Below are positions 57,024-64,000 of a DNA stretch of 64,000 bases, piece by piece (within the stretch, counting starts at the first letter, position 1; the number at the start of each line of letters is the position of its first letter). Made by a program: the position numbers and the translations under genes. Origin of the DNA: CAYZQH01 sp050300015 (lineage in GTDB: Bacteria; Pseudomonadota; Gammaproteobacteria; Pseudomonadales; Cellvibrionaceae); contig JBNKWZ010000021.1 in assembly GCA_050300015.1 (NCBI GenBank), positions 124,001 through 188,000 of the forward strand, given 5' to 3'. The notes beneath the pieces are model-generated. The model was not told where the DNA came from, did not search any database, and saw nothing but the letters and a program-made list of their open reading frames with translations.

Positions 57024-58121
57024 ATGGAGCCTCCCAATAGTAATCAGGGGCAAGCACCTCGAAGTACCCGTCGTCAGCACAACGCCCCCACCATTGCGGA
57101 TGTGGCAAAGGCTGCCGGCGTGTCTCCAATGACCGTTTCGCGTGTTATCAATGGTGAGAGTTCGGTCAGAACAAATACCCGAGAGCGAGTGGAGGAGGCC
57201 ATTGCCTCGTTAAACTACATCCCCAACTCCTCGGCAAGGCAATTGGCGGGTGGTAAGCCTATGCAGGTAGGGCTTATCAGTGATGACAACCCTAACTCCG
57301 CATATTTAAGTGGTTTTTTGTTGGGGGCGCTAGAGCAAACCAGTCAAATGAATGTGCAGCTCGCGATTGAGCGCACCAAGACCATAGAGGGTGCCATTGA
57401 GTCTGCCAAACGTTTGATGAGTCGAGGTGTGGATGGCTTCGTGTTGCCACCACCTTTGTCGGACGTCCAAGAATTAATCGCGTTTTTCGAGCACCAGGGC
57501 ATTCCTACCGTTGCCATTTCCAGTGGGCGTGTCAGTGGCGCTTCCAATGTATCGGTCGTGGGCATCGACGATCAGCAGGCTGCCTATCAAATGACGCAAC
57601 ACATATTGTCATTGGGCCACACTCGAATTGGCTTTATTCAAGGCAATCCGCGTCAGGCAGTCAGTGTCGCGAGGTTGAAAGGGTATCAGCAAGCTTTGGC
57701 TGAGGCGGGCATTGAATCAAATGCAGACTGGGTTGTTCAGGGGCAATTCACCTATCGTTCCGGGATTGAGGCCGCCGGTCAGCTATTGAATTTGATGCCG
57801 AGGCCTACTGCTATATTTGCCAGCAACGATGAAATGGCGGCAGCCACAGTGGCGCTGGCGTTCCAGTTGGGGCTCAATGTGCCGCAGCAGTTGACGGTTT
57901 GCGGTTTTGATGACTCTGCCATGGCAACCAGTATTTGGCCATCCTTAACCACCATCCACCAACCCATTGCCGATATGTCACGTAATGCGATCAAAATGTT
58001 AATTGAAAATTTACGGGACCTGCGCGCTGAAAAGCCCTTAGAAGCACAACACCTTCTTCTAGAATACACCTTTGTGCAACGAGAAAGTGACGCTTCTATC
58101 GACGCTAACCCCTTTGAATAA
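57024..58121 (+). CDS. LacI-family transcriptional regulator
   Basis: 365 residues with AGGAG before ATG 57024. The N-terminal helix-turn-helix (TIADVAKAAGVSPMTVSRV, about 23-41) and hinge (SSARQLAGG) precede a periplasmic-binding-protein-like effector domain (about 80-350). The polar first 20 residues are extra for the family. It is flanked by GH43 and the ManD-like gene, so it very likely controls the locus in response to a xylan- or glucuronate-derived sugar. Confidence 0.94.
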   Translation: MEPPNSNQGQAPRSTRRQHNAPTIADVAKAAGVSPMTVSRVINGESSVRTNTRERVEEAIASLNYIPNSSARQLAGGKPMQVGLISDDNPNSAYLSGFLLGALEQTSQMNVQLAIERTKTIEGAIESAKRLMSRGVDGFVLPPPLSDVQELIAFFEHQGIPTVAISSGRVSGASNVSVVGIDDQQAAYQMTQHILSLGHTRIGFIQGNPRQAVSVARLKGYQQALAEAGIESNADWVVQGQFTYRSGIEAAGQLLNLMPRPTAIFASNDEMAAATVALAFQLGLNVPQQLTVCGFDDSAMATSIWPSLTTIHQPIADMSRNAIKMLIENLRDLRAEKPLEAQHLLLEYTFVQRESDASIDANPFE

Positions 58122-58163
58122 ATCACCACTATAACGCCTTTATGCGAAGTTGGAGGACCCTAA

Positions 58164-59375
58164 ATGTCTCGTATTACGAGCGCTAAAGTTATCTTGACGT
58201 GTCCAGGTCGAAATTTTGTCACGCTAAAAATTGAAACCGATGATGGCTTGTACGGCATTGGTGACGCGACTTTAAATGGCAGGGAGTTATCGGTTGCCAG
58301 TTATTTGCAAGACCACGTCATTCCGTGCCTGATTGGGCGAGACGCCTCGCGCATAGAAGATACTTGGCAGTTTTTTTACCGCGGCGCCTACTGGCGCCGG
58401 GGGCCGGTCACCATGAGTGCTATCGCCGCCGTGGATACTGCATTGTGGGATATTAAAGCGAAGCAAGCGGGGCTGCCGCTATACCAATTGTTGGGGGGAG
58501 CTTGTCGAGAAGGGGTTATGGTATACGGTCATGCCAATGGGGCGTCCATTGAAGAGACCGTTGAAAACGCCGTGCATTATCAGCAGTTGGGTTATAAAGC
58601 CATTCGGTTGCAAACGGGTGTTCCTGGCTTAGCGTCTACTTACGGCGTTTCCAAAGACAAATATTTTTACGAGCCTGCGGATGCTGATTTGCCGACGGAA
58701 AATGTTTGGTCCACAGCCAAATACATGCCCACAGTGCCAGCATTGTTCGCCGCTGCGCGAGAAGCCTTGGGGTGGGATGTGCATTTGCTCCACGATGTTC
58801 ATCATCGTCTGACACCTATAGAAGCGGGTCGCTTAGGTAAAGACCTAGAGCCCTACCGCCCATTTTGGCTAGAAGATGCAACGCCCGCGGAGAATCAAGA
58901 TAACTTTCGGCTGATACGCAGTCATACCACCACACCGTTAGCCGTGGGTGAAATATTTAACACCATTTGGGATTGTAAACAGTTAATACAAGAGCAGTTA
59001 ATCGACTATATTCGAGCAACGGTGGTGCATGCTGGCGGTATTTCCCACTTGCGAAAAATTGCGAGCTTTGCCGATATGTATGGTGTTAAAACGGGTTGTC
59101 ATGGAGCGACGGATTTATCTCCGGTCTGTATGGCGGCGGCCTTACATTTTGATATTTCGATTCCAAACTTTGGCGTACAGGAGTACATGCGCCATACACC
59201 TGAAACAGATGCCGTGTTTCCCCATGCGTATACCTTTGAAGGTGGTATGCTCCACCCTGGCGATCAACCCGGCTTGGGCGTGGATATCGATGAGGAACTG
59301 GCTGCGCAATATCCCTATAGTCGCGCCTACCTGCCAGTAAACCGCTTGGAAGACGGTACTCTATTTAATTGGTAG
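58164..59375 (+). CDS. Mannonate dehydratase-type enolase superfamily enzyme (ManD/RspA)
   Basis: 403 residues with GGAGGA before ATG 58164. An N-terminal capping domain is followed by the enolase-type barrel. Metal ligands are seen in order: Asp (HDVHH), Glu (WLEDATP), Glu (AVGEIF), with the His of [10 protein letters not shown]. The HDVHH motif and the C-terminal [17 protein letters not shown] mark the ManD subgroup. It converts D-mannonate to 2-keto-3-deoxygluconate, the step after glucuronate isomerisation and reduction. Low-activity RspA-type members exist, so full activity needs testing. Confidence 0.9.
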   Translation: MSRITSAKVILTCPGRNFVTLKIETDDGLYGIGDATLNGRELSVASYLQDHVIPCLIGRDASRIEDTWQFFYRGAYWRRGPVTMSAIAAVDTALWDIKAKQAGLPLYQLLGGACREGVMVYGHANGASIEETVENAVHYQQLGYKAIRLQTGVPGLASTYGVSKDKYFYEPADADLPTENVWSTAKYMPTVPALFAAAREALGWDVHLLHDVHHRLTPIEAGRLGKDLEPYRPFWLEDATPAENQDNFRLIRSHTTTPLAVGEIFNTIWDCKQLIQEQLIDYIRATVVHAGGISHLRKIASFADMYGVKTGCHGATDLSPVCMAAALHFDISIPNFGVQEYMRHTPETDAVFPHAYTFEGGMLHPGDQPGLGVDIDEELAAQYPYSRAYLPVNRLEDGTLFNW

Positions 59376-59386
59376 TACTCTAATGA

Positions 59387-59419
59387 CGCACCCCTCCACG
59401 ACTTGGGCCGAGGGGTGCG
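59387..59419. terminator. Strong hairpin between convergent ManD and GH10 genes
   Basis: CGCACCCCTC and GAGGGGTGCG form a perfect 10-pair stem around a 13-base loop, 11 bases after the ManD stop. T runs are weak on both sides, but position and stability suggest it ends both transcripts. Confidence 0.65.
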
Positions 59420-59441
59420 GGTTGATAAAAGCCAGCGGGTA

Positions 59442-60596
59442 TTATTTTTGCGATTGTGCGTATTCAATGATTTTATGGGCCGCCGGTTTGAGTTGATTGT
59501 TGCGGTCTAGTAATAAAGGGTAGTCGGTGCGGCCGCGCATGGGCCACCCGTTTCTCCAGCTGTTGCCGTCATTAAGGCCCCACAGTGTCACGCGCTCGAT
59601 TGTGTCCTTGTGCTTCAAAAAAATCTTAAACAAATTCAAGTATTCAGCGGCAAATTGTGCCTCAGACTCCGGTGTTATGCCCTCGGTGAAAGGGTTGTAT
59701 TTTTCTTGGAGTGCCATATCTATGGTGATATCGGCACCTTGGTTTTCCTCATCGGGGAAGGGCAGCACGGTAAGGTCCAATTCGGTAATGTGAACTTTTA
59801 CGCCTTCTTTGGCAAATGCAATAATGGAATCTTCAATATCCTGGTGGTCTTTGGGGTGGTTTAAGCCATAGTGTGCTTGCATGCCGACTGCGTGGATGGG
59901 GATGCCCTTCTTTTTAAGGTTTCGCACAATGCGAATGGCGCCTGCGCGCTTTTCGGGCTTCCAAAGGTTGTAATCGTTATAGATAAGCTCGGCTTGTGGG
60001 TCGGCTTCGTGGGCCATGGCAAACACCAATTCGATGTAATCTTCTCCAATGGCGTTTAACCAGTTGGATTGACGCAATGTGCCGTCCTCATTTAAGGCTT
60101 CGTTGACCACATCCCAAGCGGGAATCTTGCCCTTGTATCGAGCCATATACGTCGACACGTGCTTTTGTAGTCGTTCGAGCACCAGTGCTCTTCCTGCATC
60201 GTTACCGCTGGCATCTTTAAAGACCCACTCTGGCGTCTGGTTGTGCCAAAGTAAGACGTGTCCGGTTAGATGCCAATTGTTTTGCTGAGTGAAGTTCACC
60301 AAAGCGTCGGCGTCCGCCCACTGGAATTGTCCTTCTGTGGGTTGAATACTCTCCCATTTCATGGCGTTCTCTGCAGTGGCAGCGTTAAAGTGCTTTTTGG
60401 CCACGTTTAGAATACCTGCGGGTTGGTTCATGACCTGCCGCTGGCTGAGGGCGACCCCCATCAAGAAGTCGGATTCAAAGGCGCCTTTTAGGGTTACTTC
60501 GAGTTGCGTGGGTGTTTCATTTGTTTTTTGTATTTGACTGCTACACGCTGAGAAAAATAGTGTTGCAAGCAACAAGGACATTCCGTGTTTTTTCAT
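59442..60596 (-). CDS. GH10 endo-1,4-beta-xylanase lipoprotein
   Basis: 384 residues. The lipoprotein signal ends LFFSAC (Cys18), so the enzyme sits on a membrane, probably the outer one. The catalytic barrel has acid/base Glu166 (WDVVNEALNED) and nucleophile Glu272 (VHITELDLTV), the two GH10 glutamates. No carbohydrate-binding module. It belongs to the xylan locus by function, but by layout it is the last gene of the minus-strand run that starts with the two-component system; only 11 bases separate it from the VanZ-like gene. Confidence 0.95.
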   Translation of the reverse strand: MKKHGMSLLLATLFFSACSSQIQKTNETPTQLEVTLKGAFESDFLMGVALSQRQVMNQPAGILNVAKKHFNAATAENAMKWESIQPTEGQFQWADADALVNFTQQNNWHLTGHVLLWHNQTPEWVFKDASGNDAGRALVLERLQKHVSTYMARYKGKIPAWDVVNEALNEDGTLRQSNWLNAIGEDYIELVFAMAHEADPQAELIYNDYNLWKPEKRAGAIRIVRNLKKKGIPIHAVGMQAHYGLNHPKDHQDIEDSIIAFAKEGVKVHITELDLTVLPFPDEENQGADITIDMALQEKYNPFTEGITPESEAQFAAEYLNLFKIFLKHKDTIERVTLWGLNDGNSWRNGWPMRGRTDYPLLLDRNNQLKPAAHKIIEYAQSQK

Positions 60597-60607
60597 AAGG
60601 ACAACCC

Positions 60608-61009
60608 CTAATGTGCTGGGCGTTTATTGGATTGGCGCCACCATCTTTCTAGCCCCCAGGCTACTATGATGCCGACAAATAAGCCGCAAAAATTGGCAAT
60701 AAGATCCAGGGGGTCGACCTGTCGGGAGGGCGTAAGCCCTTGTGCAAGTTCTACAAGAATAGAGTAGGGGATGAGTATGATCAGAAGCAGCCCTAAGCGA
60801 CAGCGGTGGCGCCAAGCCACCCACGCGGAGGCAAAGATCAACAAGTTACCCACAAAGTGTAGCGTCGGCGCGGAACTCGGAATTTCCTGGACGTACCGGC
60901 TTGGCATGAGTGCAAATAAAGTGAACACGAGGAGAGCGATCACAAATTGGGCGACACGCAAAACGCGGAACAGTTGTGACTGCAAAATTGAATCGATAAT
61001 AATGATCAT
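60608..61009 (-). CDS. VanZ-like membrane protein
   Basis: 133 residues with four membrane segments and the VanZ-like features FALMPSRYVQEIPSSAPTLHFVGNLL, VELAQGLTPSRQVDPLDLIANFCGL. The role of such proteins outside glycopeptide resistance is not known. It overlaps the histidine kinase gene by four bases (ATGA) and precedes the xylanase gene by 11 bases. Confidence 0.85.
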   Translation of the reverse strand: MIIIIDSILQSQLFRVLRVAQFVIALLVFTLFALMPSRYVQEIPSSAPTLHFVGNLLIFASAWVAWRHRCRLGLLLIILIPYSILVELAQGLTPSRQVDPLDLIANFCGLFVGIIVAWGLERWWRQSNKRPAH

Positions 61010-62376
61010 GAAGTCCAGTTGGGTAGCACGATTTTAAATCCAGCCCCCCCTAATGATGAGTCGATGACATCAATACTACCACCGTAACTACTGAGGATGT
61101 CCACTGCAACAGCGAGTCCTATGCCTTGCCCCTGAGACGCGGTGTCTGCCCGAGCGCCCCGGGTGAGAATGTTTCGTTTGGCTTCTTTCGGAACGCCCGT
61201 ACCATCATCTTCTATAAGGATCTGTAAATCACCACCAAAGCGTTCGGCGCTAATGCGTACTTTGTGGCGACCATATTTATAGGCGTTGTCGACGGTGTTG
61301 CCAATCAATTCCATAAAATCGGGTTCATCACCCAAGAAGGTGAGGTCGTCATGGATGTGGACCTCACACTGAATACCTTTGTTGCGATAGACCTTATTTA
61401 GGGCCGAGGTCAGTCGTGTAACCATTTGTTTGAGGTTGATAGTGTGGTATTGCGCCAAAGTAACTTTTGCACTGGCGCGCTTGAGTTGGTGATCCACAAT
61501 AGCCGACATTCGTGATATTTGTTCATCCACAATTTGGGCCAGCGCTTCTATGCTTTGTGTGTCCTGAGTCTCCAGTTGCCCTCGAATGACGGCGAGCGGT
61601 GTTTTAAGGCTGTGCGCCAAGTCTGACAAGGTATTACGATAGCGTTCGCGCTGAGTTTGTTCACTTTTGAGTACGCGATTTAGGTTGTTGGTTACCGGTT
61701 GGATATCTGCAGGGTAGGCACCGCGCAAGGCTTGTTGGGTTCCCGCTTCTACTTTTTCGAGGTCGGAAGCCAGTTTACGCAAGGGTGACAAGCCCCATCG
61801 GGCAATCAACGTTTGCACGATAATCATTAAAAAGGCCAAACCGCCCAGCCATTTCCATAGGCGCTTGCGATAGGCGGCAAGCTCGTTATACATGGGGTCA
61901 CGGCTGTGAATGGCCACAAATCGGTAGCCCTGTTCTTGGTTGTCTATGTCCCACAGGGTATCGTAACTGATCGCGTAGTATTCTTTCTCTTGAATAAACA
62001 AACTGAAAAAGCGCTCGTAGCCAGAACGAAACTCAACACTGATGTTGGGCATATCTTGCTCGCTTAGAAGCTCGCTTGAGCGCGAGCGCCACTGGATCTC
62101 TCCTTGCTCATTAACAACCCACCCCATCAGTCCGGAATTCACAGAACTGTAACGCGGTTCTGCGAGCCCAGCAGGCAGCGTAATGCTATTGGCGCCTGGC
62201 TCAGCGGCACCCAATAACACATAAATTTGGCCGCGTAGGGCATCGCGCTCAGCTGAACGTAAACTTCTTTGATAGGCATGGTTGAGCATCGTAGCGCTAA
62301 AGCCCAATAAAATGGGTAATAGCACTGCCGATGCAAAAAATAAACGCGTGGTGAGTGAAGTGGGGCGCGCTAACAG
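61006..62376 (-). CDS. PhoQ-like sensor histidine kinase
   Basis: 456 residues if translated from CTG 62376. It has a membrane segment (about 12-30), a periplasmic sensor (about 35-170), a second segment (about 175-192), a HAMP-like linker, a dimerisation helix with the phosphate-accepting His255 (LAHSLKTPLAV) and an ATPase domain (NTVDNAYKYG, DDGTGVPKEAK, GQGIGLAVAVDILSSYGG). The annotated-style start would be GTG 62325, but that cuts the N-terminal basic residues and the first membrane segment. CTG 62376 has AGGAAG seven bases before it, directly after the response regulator stop, and no other usable codon exists in the frame after that stop. Confidence 0.9.
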   Translation of the reverse strand: MLARPTSLTTRLFFASAVLLPILLGFSATMLNHAYQRSLRSAERDALRGQIYVLLGAAEPGANSITLPAGLAEPRYSSVNSGLMGWVVNEQGEIQWRSRSSELLSEQDMPNISVEFRSGYERFFSLFIQEKEYYAISYDTLWDIDNQEQGYRFVAIHSRDPMYNELAAYRKRLWKWLGGLAFLMIIVQTLIARWGLSPLRKLASDLEKVEAGTQQALRGAYPADIQPVTNNLNRVLKSEQTQRERYRNTLSDLAHSLKTPLAVIRGQLETQDTQSIEALAQIVDEQISRMSAIVDHQLKRASAKVTLAQYHTINLKQMVTRLTSALNKVYRNKGIQCEVHIHDDLTFLGDEPDFMELIGNTVDNAYKYGRHKVRISAERFGGDLQILIEDDGTGVPKEAKRNILTRGARADTASQGQGIGLAVAVDILSSYGGSIDVIDSSLGGAGFKIVLPNWTS

Positions 62377-62379
62377 TGT

Positions 62380-63081
62380 TTAGCTTCCTTGTGCGGAATT
62401 CACGGATTGATAATCAGGATTAAAGCGATAGCCGCGGCCACGCAAAGTGGTAATTAACTGCATGTTACCATCTGGGTCCAGCTTTTTTCGCAATCGCCCA
62501 ATAAACACTTCAATCACGTTACTGTCGCGCTCAAAGTCTTGCTGGTACAGATGTTCTGTCAATACGGTTTTAGAAATGGCCTCACCGGCATGTACAGCCA
62601 AATACTCAAGCGTATTGTATTCATAGCTGGTGAGCTCCACATGCTGATTGTTCAGCGTGACTGATTTCGCGGCAGTATCAATGACAATAGGACCAAACTC
62701 CAACTTTGGAGAGGCATGGCCTGAAGCTCTGCGAATCAAGGCGTTCACGCGTGCACGTAATTCTTCGTTGTGAAAAGGCTTAACCAAGTAGTCGTCTGCT
62801 CCCGCTTCTAGCCCTTCCACTTTATCTTGCCAGTTGCCCCGCGCAGTCAATATGAGCATGGGGTATTGCTTTCCCTCGGCACGTGCGCTGCGAATCAGTT
62901 CGATGCCATTGATCTCCGGCAGTCCGATGTCGATGATGGCCAAATCGTAATCATATTCCTTCGCAAAATAGAGCCCCTCTTTACCATCACTGGCTTCGTC
63001 CACCGCATACCCCTGTTTACTCAAAAAATCGAGCAACTGAGCGCGAATGGCAGCTTCGTCTTCGACAATTAATAGCCGCAT
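62380..63081 (-). CDS. PhoP-like response regulator (OmpR family)
   Basis: 233 residues. The receiver domain (1-118) has Asp7/Glu8-type acidic pocket (VEDEA), the phosphorylation site Asp51 (IIDIGLPEING) and Lys (VKPFH). A winged-helix DNA-binding domain (about 130-225) follows, ending LRGRGYRF. It pairs with the kinase, whose reading frame opens at once after its stop codon. PepSY and glycine-zipper genes precede it, a typical PhoPQ-like neighbourhood in this group. Confidence 0.95.
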   Translation of the reverse strand: MRLLIVEDEAAIRAQLLDFLSKQGYAVDEASDGKEGLYFAKEYDYDLAIIDIGLPEINGIELIRSARAEGKQYPMLILTARGNWQDKVEGLEAGADDYLVKPFHNEELRARVNALIRRASGHASPKLEFGPIVIDTAAKSVTLNNQHVELTSYEYNTLEYLAVHAGEAISKTVLTEHLYQQDFERDSNVIEVFIGRLRKKLDPDGNMQLITTLRGRGYRFNPDYQSVNSAQGS

Positions 63082-63092
63082 AGCATTCCCCC

Positions 63093-63395
63093 TTAAACCA
63101 CTTGACCACTGCTGCCATCAACAGTAACCGTTTTGACTCGACCGTCGTCTAGTAATAGGCGCACACGATAGAGTGTCTTGTTACCCTTTTTGACTTCTTC
63201 GATTTTTAATACTTTTCCACCATATGCGGATTTTGCAGCTTCTGCTGCTGCGGATTTACCGACACTAGTGGTCTGTGCGATTTGGATAGGCGTCGCCCAT
63301 GTGCTGGGCACGATGGCCCCGGCCAGAGGAAGTGCAGCCATCAGCTTTATCAATAACTTGTAATTCAAATGTCTCATCATATTTAAACTTGGCAT
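63093..63395 (-). CDS. PepSY-domain exported protein
   Basis: 100 residues. The signal peptide is cut near STWAT, followed by a small PepSY domain (KIEEVKKGNKTLYRVRLLLDDGRVKTVTVDGSSG). PepSY proteins next to two-component systems may tune the sensor or inhibit proteases. It lies 11 bases before the response regulator gene. Internal ATGs at 63380 and 63377 are alternative starts. Confidence 0.9.
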   Translation of the reverse strand: MPSLNMMRHLNYKLLIKLMAALPLAGAIVPSTWATPIQIAQTTSVGKSAAAEAAKSAYGGKVLKIEEVKKGNKTLYRVRLLLDDGRVKTVTVDGSSGQVV

Positions 63396-63413
63396 ATTCT
63401 CGGTTTAGCGAAA

Positions 63414-63947
63414 TTATCGATCCAGGGGGCGTACCTGCACAGCCACCCGGATGCGGTCCCCTGGCGGATTGTGCATTCGAGTGGTATAACGCTGCCCGTT
63501 ATATTGATAAGTGACATCATAGCCCACTAATTGTTCGATGGTGGACACTCTATCGTGTGTTTCACAGCGCTCAACCTCTTGGTATTGCACGGAGTGGGGT
63601 TGGGTATGGCGATGGTTCCGTTCAAGGTCGCTCCCAATCACTGCGCCTAATACAGCACCTACGGCTGTGCCTATCTTTTTGTTCTTGTGTCCGTGCCCCA
63701 CGGCATGCCCAAGGGCACCGCCAATCACACTGCCTAACACCACTGGCGTGGCCTGTCGGTGGCTGTTGTGTTCGCGGCGTACAGTCTCTGTCCAGCACTG
63801 TGTCTCAGGTTGTCGGTGTTCAACCCACTCATAAACAGGCTGCGCCTGGAGGACCCTGGCATAGGCTATCTGCTCTTGATTGGCGGATGCCCACGGAGCC
63901 AAAGCCCCCAATAAGCTTAGAATTGCAAGTGAATGAATGGCTTTCAT
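63414..63947 (-). CDS. Glycine-zipper 2TM-domain envelope protein
   Basis: 177 residues, with a signal peptide cut near PWASA. It has a glycine-zipper segment (VVLGSVIGGALGHAVGHG and KIGTAVGAVLGAVIGSD, about 68-110) typical of Rickettsia 17-kDa-antigen-like outer-membrane proteins, followed by a His-rich stretch and a C-terminal DVTYQYNGQRYTTRMHNPPGDRI block. It is the first gene of the run ending with the xylanase, 18 bases before PepSY. Confidence 0.9.
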   Translation of the reverse strand: MKAIHSLAILSLLGALAPWASANQEQIAYARVLQAQPVYEWVEHRQPETQCWTETVRREHNSHRQATPVVLGSVIGGALGHAVGHGHKNKKIGTAVGAVLGAVIGSDLERNHRHTQPHSVQYQEVERCETHDRVSTIEQLVGYDVTYQYNGQRYTTRMHNPPGDRIRVAVQVRPLDR

Positions 63948-64000
63948 GACTCTGACCTCTAGCGGTTAGCGTAAGTTTAGACTAAGCCTCGCAAGCTGAA

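Overview
The window reads as one chromosomal segment of a Gram-negative gammaproteobacterium that degrades plant polysaccharides. Ubiquinone biosynthesis genes (ubiH, ubiI-like, a UbiC/DUF98-like gene), the pqiABC set, the miaB-phoH-ybeY-corC-lnt run and DUF1820/DUF4404 genes are typical of that class. A long poly-serine linker, CBM6 modules, thrombospondin type 3 repeats and a glucuronoxylan locus point to the Cellvibrionaceae and relatives (Saccharophagus, Teredinibacter, Simiduia, Cellvibrio). The genus is an inference; no rRNA is present.

Layout. 0.2-8.0 kb (+): ygfB-pepP-ubiH-ubiI followed directly by pqiA-pqiB-pqiC. 8.1-11.5 kb (-): a membrane diguanylate cyclase with a jelly-roll-like periplasmic domain, and an ActP-like sodium:solute symporter with its small DUF4212 partner. 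12.2-17.6 kb (+): a 1788-residue secreted protein with two CBM6 modules, 28 calcium-binding type 3 repeats and a C-terminal domain with one CXXCH haem motif. 17.7-24.7 kb: CAP lipoprotein, DUF3833 lipoprotein, DUF808 membrane protein, M32 carboxypeptidase, and a poly-serine CotH/lamin-tail lipoprotein. 25.5-28.4 kb (-): gcvP alone. 28.7-33.2 kb (+): Nudix hydrolase, GH5 lipoprotein, 4-OT-like tautomerase, Dps, a decayed stretch with an ABC ATPase fragment, and an FCD-type GntR regulator. 33.2-38.6 kb (-): the housekeeping run miaB-phoH-ybeY-corC-lnt. 38.8-46.9 kb: DUF1820, esterase, DUF4404, two orphan lipoproteins, a class Ic aspartate aminotransferase, GDT1-like and UbiC-like genes, a soluble diguanylate cyclase and tRNA-Met(CAT), followed by a transposase remnant. 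47.5-60.6 kb: the xylan/glucuronate locus. 60.6-63.9 kb (-): VanZ-like protein, PhoQ/PhoP-like two-component system, PepSY protein and a glycine-zipper protein, in one tight run that leads into the GH10 xylanase gene.

How the xylan locus may work (inference from families). A lipoprotein GH10 xylanase cuts xylan. A SASA-type acetylesterase removes acetyl groups. Exported GH67 removes (methyl)glucuronic acid, and exported GH3 trims oligomers. A GPH-family symporter imports xylose or xylo-oligosaccharides, and a cytoplasmic GH43 finishes them. A ManD/RspA-type enolase-superfamily dehydratase handles mannonate derived from glucuronate, and a LacI-family protein is the likely local repressor. No TonB-dependent receptor and no uxaC/uxuB are in the window.

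No CRISPR array, prophage or complete insertion sequence is visible. The least explained items are the CBM6/type 3 repeat/haem protein, the two-component system fused in layout to the xylanase, and a probable CTG start codon for its histidine kinase.
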